A stretch of 64,000 nucleotides of DNA from positions 496,001 to 560,000 of the forward strand of contig NZ_JALDAX010000004.1 in NCBI RefSeq assembly GCF_022698145.1, written 5' to 3'. Shown piece after piece: positions 52,335 to 61,322 of the stretch. The notes beneath the pieces are model-generated. The model saw only the letters and a list, made by a program, of their open reading frames with translations, was not told where the DNA came from and did no database searches. Position numbers and translations under genes: made by a program. Position 1 is the first letter of the stretch, and every line of letters starts with the position of its first letter. The DNA is from Streptomyces spinosisporus (lineage in GTDB: Bacteria; Actinomycetota; Actinomycetes; Streptomycetales; Streptomycetaceae).

Positions 52335-53783
52335 TCACTCGAAGCGCGCCGCCAGCAGGACGACGTCCTCCTCGCCGTCGGCCTCGTCCCGCCCGTCCGG
52401 CAGCACCGTCCGCAGCACATGGTCGGCGATCGCGTCCGGGTCGCCGCGCAGCGCCCTCGGCACACCGGCCGCCGCCGCATGCAGCCGGGCGAAGGCGCGG
52501 TCGGTGGGATCGCCGGTGCGGTGCAGCAGCCCGTCGGTGTAGAGCAGCACCGTCTCGCCGCGCTCCGCCTGCATCTCCACGCTCGGCGCCTCCCAGCAGG
52601 CGAGCATGCCGAGCGGCGCGGACACGGACGTCTCCACGAACTCCGTGCGCCGCTCGCCGACCAGCAGCGGCGGGCAGTGCCCGGCACCGGCCAGCGTGAT
52701 CTTGCGCAACGCCGGTTCGCAGTAGGCGAACAGAGCGGTGGCGGAGCGGGCGGGCTCGGTCAGCCGCAGCAGCAGTTCGAGATCCGACAGGACGGCGACC
52801 GGGTCCTCGCCCTCCATCACGGCGTACGCGCGCAGGGACGCCCTCAGCCGTCCCATCGCGGCGACCGCGCTCGGCCCCGAGCCCGTCACCGAGCCCACCG
52901 CGAGACCCAGGGCCGCGTCGGGCAGCGGCAGCGCGTCGAACCAGTCACCGCCGCCGCGCGGACCGGTGCGGTGCCGGGCGGCGAGCTGGACACCGGGCAC
53001 CCGGGGGAGCCGGGACGGCAGCAGCTCCTCGGACATCGTCGCCATGGACGCGCGCGTGCGCTCCAGCTCCACCAGCCGGGCCAGGTGCTCGCCGGCGTAG
53101 CGCGCGTAGAGCCCGACCAGATGGCGCTGGCGCTCCAGGGGTTCGGCCGGCTCGTCGTACAGCCACACGGCCGCGCCCAGCCGGCCCGCGCCCTTGGCGA
53201 CCAGGGGCAGCGCGTAGCAGGCGGCGTAGCCGAGGCGGGCGGCCACCTCGCGGTGGCGGGGGTCGAGGCCGTCCTCGGCGAACAGGTCCGGCTCGGCGAT
53301 CTCGCCGTCCGCGCCCGGCAGTCCGTCGAGGATGCGGCCGTAGGACATGGCGCTGCGCGGCACGGTCTCGATGTGGCCGAGGTCGGCGCGGGCGAGGCCG
53401 AGGCCGATCGTCGTCTCCGGTCCCAGTCCGTCGCGCGGCTCCAGGACGACGAGACCGCGCCGGGCGCCCACCAGGGCGGCCCCCGCGCGCAGCACTTCGG
53501 TCAGCGCCTCCGCGAGCACGTCCGTGCCGGTCAGGCGTTCGGTGAGTTCATGGAGCGTCGTGAGGTCCGAGACCCAGCCGGCGAGACGGTCGGTGAGCAG
53601 GGCCCCTGGTGGGTGCGGTGGGGGGACCGGGGCGGTACCCGAGCTGGCGGACGCGGGCGCGACAGTGTGTGCGGGCGAGGGAACCGTTGAATCGATTCCA
53701 GCCACTTTCGAAGGGTGAGGGGCGTTCATGGCGTCCGGCTTTCCGACCGGTGCGTACTGCTCAAAAGCATCGCAAACCCCCAT
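52335..53783 (-). CDS. GAF-PP2C (SpoIIE-type) protein phosphatase
   Basis: 482 residues from the ATG at 53783; a GTG at 53825 and an ATG at 53729 are alternatives. A Pro/Ala-rich leader precedes a GAF domain (about 75-235). The SpoIIE/PP2C phosphatase core follows: GGGDWFDALPL near residue 285, TGSGPSAVAAMGRLR near 305, and VLLYTDGLLHRTGD near 425. These Ser/Thr phosphatases dephosphorylate anti-anti-sigma factors, opposing RsbW-like kinases. The last metal-binding Asp region (EEDVVLLAARF) is present. Confidence 0.85.
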   Translation of the reverse strand: MGVCDAFEQYAPVGKPDAMNAPHPSKVAGIDSTVPSPAHTVAPASASSGTAPVPPPHPPGALLTDRLAGWVSDLTTLHELTERLTGTDVLAEALTEVLRAGAALVGARRGLVVLEPRDGLGPETTIGLGLARADLGHIETVPRSAMSYGRILDGLPGADGEIAEPDLFAEDGLDPRHREVAARLGYAACYALPLVAKGAGRLGAAVWLYDEPAEPLERQRHLVGLYARYAGEHLARLVELERTRASMATMSEELLPSRLPRVPGVQLAARHRTGPRGGGDWFDALPLPDAALGLAVGSVTGSGPSAVAAMGRLRASLRAYAVMEGEDPVAVLSDLELLLRLTEPARSATALFAYCEPALRKITLAGAGHCPPLLVGERRTEFVETSVSAPLGMLACWEAPSVEMQAERGETVLLYTDGLLHRTGDPTDRAFARLHAAAAGVPRALRGDPDAIADHVLRTVLPDGRDEADGEEDVVLLAARFE

Positions 53784-54358
53784 GTCATTCTGCGTCGCTA
53801 GCAGTGTCTCCACATGTACACGCACTCGTTAGGGGATGTCCAGCATTGTCCTGCCGGGATTCCTGGTGTCCGTGGGCAACCAGTGACCTCCTTTGACCTC
53901 CTTGCGTAAAAGCAAATTTGGCTTAAAACTGACTCGGGTTACGGGCTATTGCGGTCGACTGGGTTTGCTCCACAGAGCGTCACAGCGGTCGCGATGGGTA
54001 CGTACTCGGTGAGGGCCAGGGGTGGTTGACAGCCACCCGGAACCTGGCGCCCGACCCGGGCGTCCTATCCACCGACGACCGTGCCCCATCCTCCCGTGGC
54101 AGAGGCGAAGAGAAATACACGGGACGGCAAAACGCCAGACTTCGCCACCCCCGCGCCACGCCCATGCTTTTGATGGAAGCAGTATGGGCGGAGCAGTCGA
54201 GGATGCCGCGGATGCAGTCAATGTTCGGCCCATAGGGGTTCCCCTTGCCCAGGGCAGGGGTGTGATGCGCCAACAGGTACGCACAGTGAAGTGATCGACA
54301 CATGGTGTGATGTGGCCCACGGTGTTGCCAGCGGTGCAACGGAAAGGAACGAGCGCTC
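53784..54358. other. 575-bp intergenic region
   Basis: Lies upstream of the divergent PP2C phosphatase and Prim-Pol-like genes. It contains a direct repeat of TGACCTCCTT (near 53884 and 53895), an AT-richer stretch (AGCAAATTTGGC near 53911), and TTGACA at 54026 in a small hairpin (GGTGG / CCACC). I see no supported gene; minus-strand open frames here have atypical codon use. Confidence 0.6.
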
Positions 54359-55024
54359 ATGCGCGAGATCCTCGGAAGGCGACGCAGGCTCCTGTCCAAG
54401 CGCAGTGACGGAAGGCCTGAGTTGATCAGCGCGGCCCTGACCTTCGCGACGGAATATCAGTGGCCCGTGCTCCCGGGTGTGGCGGCGGACCCGCAGGCGC
54501 GTTCCCGCTGCGGCTGCCCCGACGCCGAGTGCACGGTGCCCGGCGCACACCCCTTCGACCCCGGCCTGCTCGCGGCCACCACCGACGCCCGCATGGTGCG
54601 CTGGTGGTGGGGCAACCGCCCGGCCGCGCCGATCATCCTGGCCACCGGCGGCCGGGCGCCCTGCGCCGTGAGCCTGCCGGCCCTCGCCGCCGCGCACGCC
54701 CTGACCGCACTGGACCGCGTGGGCATGCGCCTCGGCCCGGTCGTCGCCTCGCCGAACCGCTGGGCGATCCTCGTGAAGCCGTACGGCATGGAGCAGTTGG
54801 GCGAGCTGCTCTACGCCAAGGACTTCGTCCCCGGCTCCCTCCGCTTCCACGGCGAGGGCGGCTATCTCGCGCTGCCCCCCTCCGAGACCGGCGAGGGTGA
54901 GATCCGCTGGGAGCGCGCCCCGCTGCCCGGCTCGGCCTCCCCCTGGGTCCCCGACGTCGAGGCCGTGGTGGACGTCGCGGTCGAGGTCCTCACTCGTACG
55001 GGTGTGAGCGCACCCGAGTTGTAG
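54359..55024 (+). CDS. Bifunctional DNA primase/polymerase N-terminal-like protein
   Basis: 221 residues, with AAGGAAC upstream. It resembles the Prim-Pol (bifunctional DNA primase/polymerase N-terminal) domain of Streptomyces standalone proteins: ALTFATEYQWPVLPGV near residue 27, the cysteine/histidine set RCGCPDAECTVPGAHPFDPG near 50-70, and TTDARMVRWWWGNRPAAPI near 73-92. The catalytic acidic residues are not obvious, so it may be inactive or a regulatory relative. It is a solo gene, without helicase domains or phage neighbours. Function unknown. Confidence 0.75.
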   Translation: MREILGRRRRLLSKRSDGRPELISAALTFATEYQWPVLPGVAADPQARSRCGCPDAECTVPGAHPFDPGLLAATTDARMVRWWWGNRPAAPIILATGGRAPCAVSLPALAAAHALTALDRVGMRLGPVVASPNRWAILVKPYGMEQLGELLYAKDFVPGSLRFHGEGGYLALPPSETGEGEIRWERAPLPGSASPWVPDVEAVVDVAVEVLTRTGVSAPEL

Positions 55025-55068
55025 GGGTGTCGGGCGCGCACGGCGCTGCGCGCCCCCCTGCGGTGGCT

Positions 55069-55641
55069 ATGTTCCGCGGTATGAACCTCCGTCTGCTCGC
55101 CCTCGCGGGCGTCGTGGCGTGCGCGGTCGCGCTGCCGCTGGCCGTGGCATCCGCGGGACCGCCGGACGACGAGGACCGCACCGTCGTCCGTGCCCCCGCG
55201 CGCGAATCGGTACGGTCCTCCCCGCGCGACGAGGACGCCAAGGCCCCCTCCGCCGCCCCCGCCGCCTCCCCCCGGCTGCTCGGCCTGGGCCTGGCCACCG
55301 CCGTGCGCTGCGGCCCCGAACTCACCTCCCCCGACGGCGTCGAGGCGCAGACCTGTGTGGTCACACAGGGCGAGGACACCTGGGCGCGCACCTACTACCG
55401 CAATGTGACGGGCGGGGCGCTGGACTCCGTACTGAGCCTGATGGGGCCGGGCGGGCGCACGGTGCAGATGAAGTGCGCCGTCGGCGCCGACGACGAGCCG
55501 GGAATGTGCGAGACGCCGCGGGAGCACAGCCGGAGCGGTCCGGACGCCTACACGGCGGTCGCGGAGTTCGCCTCGGGGCCGGGGAGCGGGCCGCTGCTGC
55601 TGCGTTCCGGTAGCAACTCCGGTGCGTCTACCGGCAGTTGA
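55069..55641 (+). CDS. Small secreted protein, unknown function
   Basis: 190 residues from the ATG at 55069 (ATG 55081 is equally possible). A Sec-type signal peptide is clear (MNLRLLALAGVVACAVALP, ending near SAGPP). The mature part has an acidic/basic, Pro/Ala-rich linker of about 45 residues, then a small domain with three cysteines (AVRCGPEL, EAQTCVVTQ, MKCAVG) plus MCETPRE. Four cysteines suggest two disulfides. No known family recognised. Followed by a strong terminator. Confidence 0.72.
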   Translation: MFRGMNLRLLALAGVVACAVALPLAVASAGPPDDEDRTVVRAPARESVRSSPRDEDAKAPSAAPAASPRLLGLGLATAVRCGPELTSPDGVEAQTCVVTQGEDTWARTYYRNVTGGALDSVLSLMGPGGRTVQMKCAVGADDEPGMCETPREHSRSGPDAYTAVAEFASGPGSGPLLLRSGSNSGASTGS

Positions 55642-55683
55642 CGGACGGTTGCATTCCGTAAAGCGCGCCCGGGAAGAAAAAGG

Positions 55684-55721
55684 TCCGGTTGCTGGCGACG
55701 GGGGATGCACCAGCAACCGGA
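55684..55721 (+). terminator. Terminator after the secreted-protein gene
   Basis: TCCGGTTGCTGG (55684-55695) pairs perfectly with CCAGCAACCGGA (55710-55721), 14-base loop. Confidence 0.85.
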
Positions 55722-55841
55722 CTACTGGAACGGTAACAAGAGATCGGCGGTTCGCAAATTCGATCCGGTCTTTCCAGTCACGTATGTGCTTGTGCCGAAC
55801 GGGATTTGTGAGCGGAGTCACCGATTCCAGGTGAGGGGATT

Positions 55842-55863
55842 CGGCTGACCGGTCGGTCAGCCG
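55842..55863 (-). terminator. Terminator of the DUF5926 gene
   Basis: CGGCTGACC (55842-55850) and GGTCAGCCG (55855-55863) form a 9-bp stem with a 4-base loop, 20 bp beyond the stop. Confidence 0.8.
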
Positions 55864-55884
55864 GATCCGATCCCGTCGCCTTCG

Positions 55885-56871
55885 TCAACTGAGCGTGACC
55901 TGGCGGTTGGTGAGGCCCCCACGGGCGCGGCGCTCGTCGGCGCTCAGCGGCGCGTCCGAGGCGAGGGCGGTCGCGAGGCGCTCGGCGAACTCGGCGGCCG
56001 GCTTCTCGATGTCCTCGGCGCCGAGCCCGCTCGGCAGGTCCCAGACCGGCACGGTGAGCCCGTGAGCGCGGAAGGAGCCCACGAGACGGGTGCCCTCACC
56101 GAGGCCGGAGCGGCCCGCCGCATGCAGCCGCGCGAGGGCGTCCAGAAGCTGCTCCTCCGGGTGCGGCATGACCCAGCGCAGGTGGTTCTTGTCGGGGGTC
56201 TCGCACCAGTAGGCGGCGTCGACGCCGGTGAGCTTGGCGGTCGGGATGGCCGCCGCGTTGGCCCGCTCCAGGGAGGCGGTCACCTCCGGGGTGGCGTTCT
56301 CGGCGTCCGGGACCCAGAACTCGAAGCCGCTGTGCACAACTGGCTCGAACGCGCCTTCGGGGTCGAGCAGATCCTGCAGCCGCGGTCCGCCGGCCGGCGC
56401 GCGGCGGCCCTCGACCGGCGTGCCCGGCTCGGCGGTCAGCGCGCGCTGGAGGTTGTCGGCGAGGTCACGGCTGACGTCGCCGGACGCCGTGTCGTTCTGC
56501 AGACCCAGCAGCACCGAGCCGTCGTCGCGGCGCAGTGCCGGCCAGGCCATCGGCAGCACCGTCGCCAGCGTGACGGACGGGACGCCCTCGGGCAGACCGC
56601 CCTTGAGGTTCAGCTCGACCGTGGCGGCCGGGACCAGCTCGCGCAGCGCCACCCAGTCGCACTCGCCCGCGAGCGCCTCGAAGGGGCGGTGCACCAGCTC
56701 GGTCGCGGCGTGCGCGGCGGCCCGTCCGTGACAGGCCTTGTAGCGGCGGCCACTGCCACAGGGGCAGGGCTCGCGCGCGCCGACGACCGGGACCTCCCCG
56801 TCGACGCCCACGGCGCGGGCCCCGTCCGTGCGCTGCGGCTTGGCCTTCGTCTGAGGTCGCTTCTTGGCCAT
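55885..56871 (-). CDS. DUF5926 family protein with SEC-C zinc motif
   Basis: 328 residues from the ATG at 56871. The basic start (MAKKRPQTKAKPQ) leads to a SEC-C zinc-binding motif (PCPCGSGRRYKACH, about residues 36-49), as found at the end of SecA and in many small proteins. The remaining 270 residues match the actinobacterial DUF5926 domain by arrangement (CDWVALRELVPAATVEL; YWCETPDKNHLRWVMPH). Function unknown; SEC-C often mediates protein or ribosome contacts. Confidence 0.85.
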   Translation of the reverse strand: MAKKRPQTKAKPQRTDGARAVGVDGEVPVVGAREPCPCGSGRRYKACHGRAAAHAATELVHRPFEALAGECDWVALRELVPAATVELNLKGGLPEGVPSVTLATVLPMAWPALRRDDGSVLLGLQNDTASGDVSRDLADNLQRALTAEPGTPVEGRRAPAGGPRLQDLLDPEGAFEPVVHSGFEFWVPDAENATPEVTASLERANAAAIPTAKLTGVDAAYWCETPDKNHLRWVMPHPEEQLLDALARLHAAGRSGLGEGTRLVGSFRAHGLTVPVWDLPSGLGAEDIEKPAAEFAERLATALASDAPLSADERRARGGLTNRQVTLS

Positions 56872-57026
56872 CGTGGGTGTCTCCCGATTACGGCTCGTCT
56901 GGTACGCCCGGAGCCTAGCCGCTCCCACGACGCCCTACGGAAACCCCGGACACGGGACGGGGCGGTTCACCCCCGACTGCAGGGTCGGTGCGGCTTGCTC
57001 CCGGTGGCCGCACCGGCGCCCCCCTT

Positions 57027-57154
57027 AGTCCAGGTCGCCGGACGCAGCCGCTTGATCCGGCCGGCCGCGCGGCGATCCCCCCAGTCCAGGTCGCCGCAAG
57101 CAACCCCCTCGATCCAGCCCGCCGCGCAGCGCCCCCCGTCAGTCCAGGTCGTCG
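57027..57154. repeat. Three degenerate ~57-bp tandem repeats at a gene's 3' end
   Basis: The core AGTCCAGGTCGCCG occurs at 57027 and 57083 and as AGTCCAGGTCGTCG at 57141, with similar flanks (C-rich before, GCCGCGC-GC after). The third copy is the stop and last codons (DLD) of the anti-sigma-type gene on the minus strand; the other two are downstream pseudo-copies of that end. Confidence 0.75.
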
Positions 57155-57699
57155 AAGGCGTCTGCGAAGTCCAGGTCCGGTAGTGGGGGGATTCTCGGGG
57201 TCGACGGGGTGGTGACGCGCGTAGGAGAAGCGTCAGGGCTGAGCCGGGGGTCGCGTCCTTGGACGCCGTTCTGCACCACGACCCATACGGTGACCTCGCC
57301 GCGGGCCTCGTCGCGGACGCCCCAGTCGTCGGCGAGTGCGGTGATGATGTTCAGCCCGCGGCCGCCGTGTGCGGTGACCGAGGGCGTGGACGGAGCCGGG
57401 CGGGTGGGCCCGCCGCCGTCCGTGACCGACACCGTGAGCCGGCCGCCGCGGTCCACGCGCCAGGCCGCAAGCACGTCTCCGTCACCGGACAGAGCGTCGC
57501 CCAGGGGCCGGCCGTGCTTGCACGCGTTGCTCAAGAGCTCGGACAGAATCAGCACGGCGTCGTCGATGACCGCATCCGACACACCGCCCGTGCGCAGTTG
57601 CTCGCGCATACGGTGTCTCGCCTGCCCCACGCCCGCCGGGCCATGGGGTACGGCCATGCTCGACGACGCGGGCACCTCCTGTGCCACCACCAACGCCAC
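57139..57699 (-). CDS. Anti-sigma-type ATP-binding protein (HATPase_c_2)
   Basis: 186 residues from a GTG with a perfect AAGGAGGT site. A GHKL ATPase domain covers about 15-135: ILSELLSNACKHGRPLG near residue 52, SVTDGGG near 91, and GGRGLNIITALADDW near 112. An acidic, Pro-rich tail ends DLDFADAFDDLD, which may bind a partner. RsbW-like regulatory role assumed from the fold. The 3' end has been duplicated in the downstream DNA. Confidence 0.86.
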   Translation of the reverse strand: MALVVAQEVPASSSMAVPHGPAGVGQARHRMREQLRTGGVSDAVIDDAVLILSELLSNACKHGRPLGDALSGDGDVLAAWRVDRGGRLTVSVTDGGGPTRPAPSTPSVTAHGGRGLNIITALADDWGVRDEARGEVTVWVVVQNGVQGRDPRLSPDASPTRVTTPSTPRIPPLPDLDFADAFDDLD

Positions 57700-57953
57700 C
57701 CCCGAGACCTCCTTTGCCCCACGCCACGGTGTGGATGCCCCACTGGCCTGTACCGGAAACCGGCCAATGCACGTTCAGTGACGCATTCACAACGGCTGGA
57801 CACGGAGCGAACGCGCCGGAGCACTCCCTGTAGCCATATGGCCGGATTTCGACTGTGACCGACTCTGGAGGATGGTGCCGAAGGGGTGTATGGGTCAAGG
57901 CTTCTCCACAGGTCTTTACCAGTGAAGTGACTTCATAGCGTGAAGAAAGGGGA

Positions 57954-58781
57954 TCAGCCGTACAGCTGGCGCAGGACCGCACGTGGCCGGTTGGTGATGA
58001 TGGCGTCGACGCCCAGCTCGACGCAGAGATCCACGTCCTCGGGCTCGTTCACCGTCCACACATGCACCTGGTGCCCGGCCCGTTTCAGCCGCTCGATGTA
58101 CGCGGGGTGATTGCGCACGATCCGGATGGAAGGGCCCGCGATCCGGACACCCGCCGGCAGCCGCCCGTCACGCAGCCGGGGCGAGACGAACTGCAGCAGA
58201 TAGACCGTGGGCAGCGTCGGCGAGGCGTCCCGCACCCGGTGCAGCGACCGTGCTGAGAAACTCATCACGCGGACGGGGGACTCCTCGGCGGCGGCCGGGG
58301 CGTCCAGACCGAACCGCTTCAGCAGCACCAGCAGCCGCTCCTCAACCTGTCCGGCCCATCGGGTGGGGTGCTTGGTCTCGATCGCCAGCTGCACCGGCCG
58401 CCCCGCGTCCGCGACCAGCTCCAGCAGCCGCTCCAGCGTCAGTACGGAGGTGTCCTGGCGGTCCTCGGGCCGGAACTCCCAGTCGGGCTCCTCGTCGCGG
58501 GTGCGCCACAGCTCCCGCGTCCTGCGCGAGCTGAAGTCCAGCGCGGCGAGCTCCGCCAGCTCCAGGGCGGACACCGCGCCGCGGCCGTTGGACGTACGGT
58601 TGACCCGACGGTCGTGGACGCAGACGAGATGACCGTCCGCCGTCAGGCGTACATCGCACTCGAGGGCGTCGGCGCCGTCCTCGATCGCCTTCTTGTACGC
58701 GGCCAGGGTGTGCTCGGGGGCCTCTTCGGAGGCTCCGCGGTGGGCGACGACTTGGATCCGGTGCTGCCGTGCGTGGGTCAC
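57954..58781 (-). CDS. Glycerophosphodiester phosphodiesterase (GDPD)
   Basis: 275 residues from the GTG at 58781; the frame is open much further upstream but homology begins at QVVAHRGASEEAPEHTLAAY. GDPD motifs are intact: HRG near residue 13, ECDVRLTADGHLVCVHD (Glu, Asp, His) near 38-55, and AIETKHP near 125, with VHVWTVNEP near 235. It lacks a signal peptide, so it is probably cytoplasmic. It hydrolyses glycerophosphodiesters to glycerol 3-phosphate and an alcohol. Confidence 0.9.
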   Translation of the reverse strand: MTHARQHRIQVVAHRGASEEAPEHTLAAYKKAIEDGADALECDVRLTADGHLVCVHDRRVNRTSNGRGAVSALELAELAALDFSSRRTRELWRTRDEEPDWEFRPEDRQDTSVLTLERLLELVADAGRPVQLAIETKHPTRWAGQVEERLLVLLKRFGLDAPAAAEESPVRVMSFSARSLHRVRDASPTLPTVYLLQFVSPRLRDGRLPAGVRIAGPSIRIVRNHPAYIERLKRAGHQVHVWTVNEPEDVDLCVELGVDAIITNRPRAVLRQLYG

Positions 58782-59038
58782 CGCGTCATGGTGCCACCGC
58801 GACTGGGTAGTCGTGCGATCGGAGGAGCATGGATTGCGCCCCTTTTGCGCGTCATGGCCTATATAAGGAGTGGCCCCGGACCCACAGGCACCGCTTATGG
58901 CGCCCTGACGGCTCATGGGAAAGGCTGACGGCATACAAAAGAACATGCACAGCTGCATCGCGCCGGACCGTCGAACAACGTGAACGAGCGTGACCGAGTG
59001 CGACCGAGAACAACAGCCGTGGACCGAGGAGAAAAGCT

Positions 59039-60511
59039 GTGAGCACCGAGAACGAGGGCACCGCGGTACCCCCGGCCCCGTCCGCACCTCCCGTGCCGGT
59101 GGACGCTCCCGCTCCCTCGGCACCTGACGCCTCCCGGGGGAGCGCCCCTACGGCGCCGCTCCCGCCGGTGCCCCCGAGCGCCCCCGGCGCGCAGGAGCAG
59201 GAGCTGGTGCACGCGGGCCAGGCCCCTGCCTACGCGTCGGCCGGTGGGCAGGACCCCCAGGCGGGCTCCCAGGGCTCGGCCCCGGACGCCGCCTGGCCGC
59301 CCCCGCCGCCCGCCACGCCCTCCTACGCCGACGACGGTTCCGGCGGCTCGGGCTCCGGCTGGGGCAGCACCTACCAGCAGCCCGCGCCGAAGTCCGGACG
59401 CGGCGGGCTCGTCGCCGCGATCCTGGTGGCCGCGCTGGTCGCCGGCGGCCTGGGCGGCGGCCTCGGCTACACGCTGGCGAAGAACAACGACAACTCCACC
59501 GGCTCCACGACGGTCTCCGCCTCCGACAGCGGCGGCAGCCTCAAGCGCGACCCCGGCACGGTCGCGAACGTCGCCGCGAAGTCGCTGCCCAGCACCGTCA
59601 CCATCCAGGCGGAGTCCACCAGCGGCGAGGGCGGCACCGGCACCGGATTCGTCTTCGACACCCAGGGCCACATCGTCACCAACAACCACGTCGTCGCGGA
59701 CGCGCTCGACGGCGGCAAGCTGTCGGCGACCTTCCCGAACGGCAAGAAGTACGACGCCGAGGTGGTCGGACATGCCCAGGGCTACGACGTCGCGGTCATC
59801 AAGCTCAAGAACCCGCCGTCCGACCTCAAGCCCCTCACCCTCGGCAACTCCGACAAGGTCGCGGTGGGCGACTCCACGATCGCCATCGGCGCCCCCTTCG
59901 GCCTGTCCAACACGGTGACGACGGGCATCATCAGCGCGAAGGACCGCCCGGTCGCCTCCAGCGACGGCACCGGCAGCAACGCCTCGTACATGAGCGCCCT
60001 GCAGACCGACGCCTCGATAAACCCCGGCAACTCCGGCGGCCCGCTCCTCGACGCGTCGGGCAACGTCATCGGCATCAACTCCGCGATCCAGTCCAACAGC
60101 AGCGGCGGGCTCGGCGGGACCAGCCAGGCCGGCTCGATCGGCCTCGGCTTCGCCATCCCGATCAACCAGGCCAAGTACGTCGCCCAGCAGCTGATCAAGA
60201 CCGGCAAGCCGGTGTACGCGAAGATCGGCGCGTCCGTCTCCCTGGAGGACTCCACCTCCGGCGCGAAGATCACCGAGCAGGGCGCCAGCGGCTCGGACGC
60301 GGTCGAGGCGGGCGGTCCCGCCGCCAAGGCCGGCCTCAAGCCCGGCGACGTCATCACCAAGCTGGACGACCATGTGATCGACTCCGGGCCCACCCTGATC
60401 GGCGAGATCTGGACCCACAAGCCCGGCGACGAGGTCACGATCACCTACCAGCGGGACGGCAAGACCCACACCGTCCAGCTCACCCTGGGCTCCCGCTCGG
60501 GCGACAGCTGA
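59039..60511 (+). CDS. HtrA/DegP-type membrane-anchored serine protease with PDZ domain
   Basis: 490 residues from a GTG after GGAG. A Pro/Ala-rich cytoplasmic leader (about 1-120) is followed by one membrane segment (GGLVAAILVAALVAGG, near 122-145). The S1C trypsin-like domain has His in TNNHVV, Asp in YDVAVIKL and Ser in NPGNSGGPLL, and a PDZ domain covers about 395-485 (AAKAGLKPGDVITKLDDHVI). The catalytic domain faces outside the cell. Likely acts in envelope protein quality control. GDPD is divergent, sharing a 257-bp promoter region. Confidence 0.92.
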   Translation: MSTENEGTAVPPAPSAPPVPVDAPAPSAPDASRGSAPTAPLPPVPPSAPGAQEQELVHAGQAPAYASAGGQDPQAGSQGSAPDAAWPPPPPATPSYADDGSGGSGSGWGSTYQQPAPKSGRGGLVAAILVAALVAGGLGGGLGYTLAKNNDNSTGSTTVSASDSGGSLKRDPGTVANVAAKSLPSTVTIQAESTSGEGGTGTGFVFDTQGHIVTNNHVVADALDGGKLSATFPNGKKYDAEVVGHAQGYDVAVIKLKNPPSDLKPLTLGNSDKVAVGDSTIAIGAPFGLSNTVTTGIISAKDRPVASSDGTGSNASYMSALQTDASINPGNSGGPLLDASGNVIGINSAIQSNSSGGLGGTSQAGSIGLGFAIPINQAKYVAQQLIKTGKPVYAKIGASVSLEDSTSGAKITEQGASGSDAVEAGGPAAKAGLKPGDVITKLDDHVIDSGPTLIGEIWTHKPGDEVTITYQRDGKTHTVQLTLGSRSGDS

Positions 60512-60620
60512 CCCACCGACCCACGCGCGCGTACCTCCCCGGGTCCGCACCATCCACCCTCCGCGCGCGCGTGCCAACCCGTTACTCTTGTCCCCGCGCT
60601 GCCGATCACAAGCAGCGCGG

Positions 60621-60707
60621 GGAGGCGTGCCCGAGCGGCCGAAGGGAACGGTCTTGAAAACCGTCGTGGCAGCGATGTCACCGTGGGTTCAAATCCCACC
60701 GCCTCCG
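60621..60707 (+). tRNA. tRNA-Ser (anticodon UGA)
   Basis: 87 bases. The acceptor stem GGAGGCG (60621-60627) pairs with CGCCTCC (60700-60706); discriminator G. The anticodon stem ACGGT / ACCGT encloses CTTGAAA, giving anticodon TGA at 60655-60657. A long variable arm typical of tRNA-Ser is present, and GGGTTCAAATCCC is the T-arm. CCA is not encoded. No integrated element or att repeat adjoins it. Confidence 0.95.
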
Positions 60708-60728
60708 CCGGATAAGCAGTGAGAGCGG

Positions 60729-60755
60729 CCCCTGACCTGGGTGTTCGGTCAGGGG
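60729..60755 (+). terminator. Terminator of tRNA-Ser
   Basis: CCCCTGACC (60729-60737) pairs with GGTCAGGGG (60747-60755), followed by TCCTTTCC. Confidence 0.8.
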
Positions 60756-60937
60756 TCCTTTCCTTGCCCGCAGCCACCGTGGTCGGCCCGACGTTCCCCG
60801 TGGGTTCCCGCCCTGGCGGGCATGGCTGGGGCACGGGCGACCGATGGCTGAACGGTCTTGGGAGCGTGCGTCTGAGTAGCTGTGCTCATGTGCGGTGCCT
60901 GCCAGGTCGGCATGCTGGGTGGCATGCGATCAGCGGT

Positions 60938-61282
60938 ATGTCACCAGCGGACGGAATCGTGGTGCGCGTGAGGCCCGGGGGTGGTCCGTCGACCGGCGAG
61001 CAGGTCGGGGTCAGCGTGGCGCTTCTCGTCATCGACCTCATGGTTGTCGCCTATCTGCTGTTCTTCCGCTACGGGATGACCGGCTGGGCCGACGGCTATG
61101 ACAGCGGCAATCCGCCCGAGGCGCCCGGGGAGGCGTTGCGGGGTATGTGGCTGCTGGCCGGGGGTGCGGTCGTCTCGGGTGGTGGTCTCCTTGTCCTGGG
61201 TTGGCGTATGCCGGGCGTCGTGCAACTGGTCGTCCTGGGAACGGGAGCAGGACTGCTCGCCTGCCCAGCCGCTCGCGGCTAG
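60938..61282 (+). CDS. Small membrane protein, unknown function
   Basis: 114 residues from the ATG at 60938; the frame is open upstream to 60719 but that part overlaps the tRNA terminator. Three hydrophobic segments lie at about 24-42, 69-86 and 91-108, with a short hydrophilic loop (DGYDSGNPPEAPGE) between the first two. Similar short proteins occur in Streptomyces as unnamed DUFs. Ribosome site is weak, so the start is uncertain. It converges with the GAF-ANTAR gene. Confidence 0.6.
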   Translation: MSPADGIVVRVRPGGGPSTGEQVGVSVALLVIDLMVVAYLLFFRYGMTGWADGYDSGNPPEAPGEALRGMWLLAGGAVVSGGGLLVLGWRMPGVVQLVVLGTGAGLLACPAARG

Positions 61283-61322
61283 CGCCCAGCTGGTCAATAC
61301 ACCTGGCGCCCGCCGAACCGCC

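Noticed and set aside
53946..54320. Minus-strand open frames of about 125-140 codons upstream of the Prim-Pol-like gene.
   Set aside because: Composition rich in Arg/Ser/Pro/Trp, no ribosome site, and no recognisable fold.
57904..57912. Single DnaA-like TTCTCCACA between the anti-sigma-type and GDPD genes.
   Set aside because: One isolated near match with a mismatch in the third base; not enough for a site.
57954..59123. Longer GDPD reading frame starting at 59123.
   Set aside because: The extra N-terminal 114 codons run antisense into the start of the HtrA-type gene and have no GDPD similarity; the GTG at 58781 begins the conserved part.
60621..60707. tRNA-Ser checked as an integration site of a mobile element.
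   Set aside because: No integrase gene and no repeat of the tRNA 3' end was seen nearby; neighbours are ordinary conserved genes.
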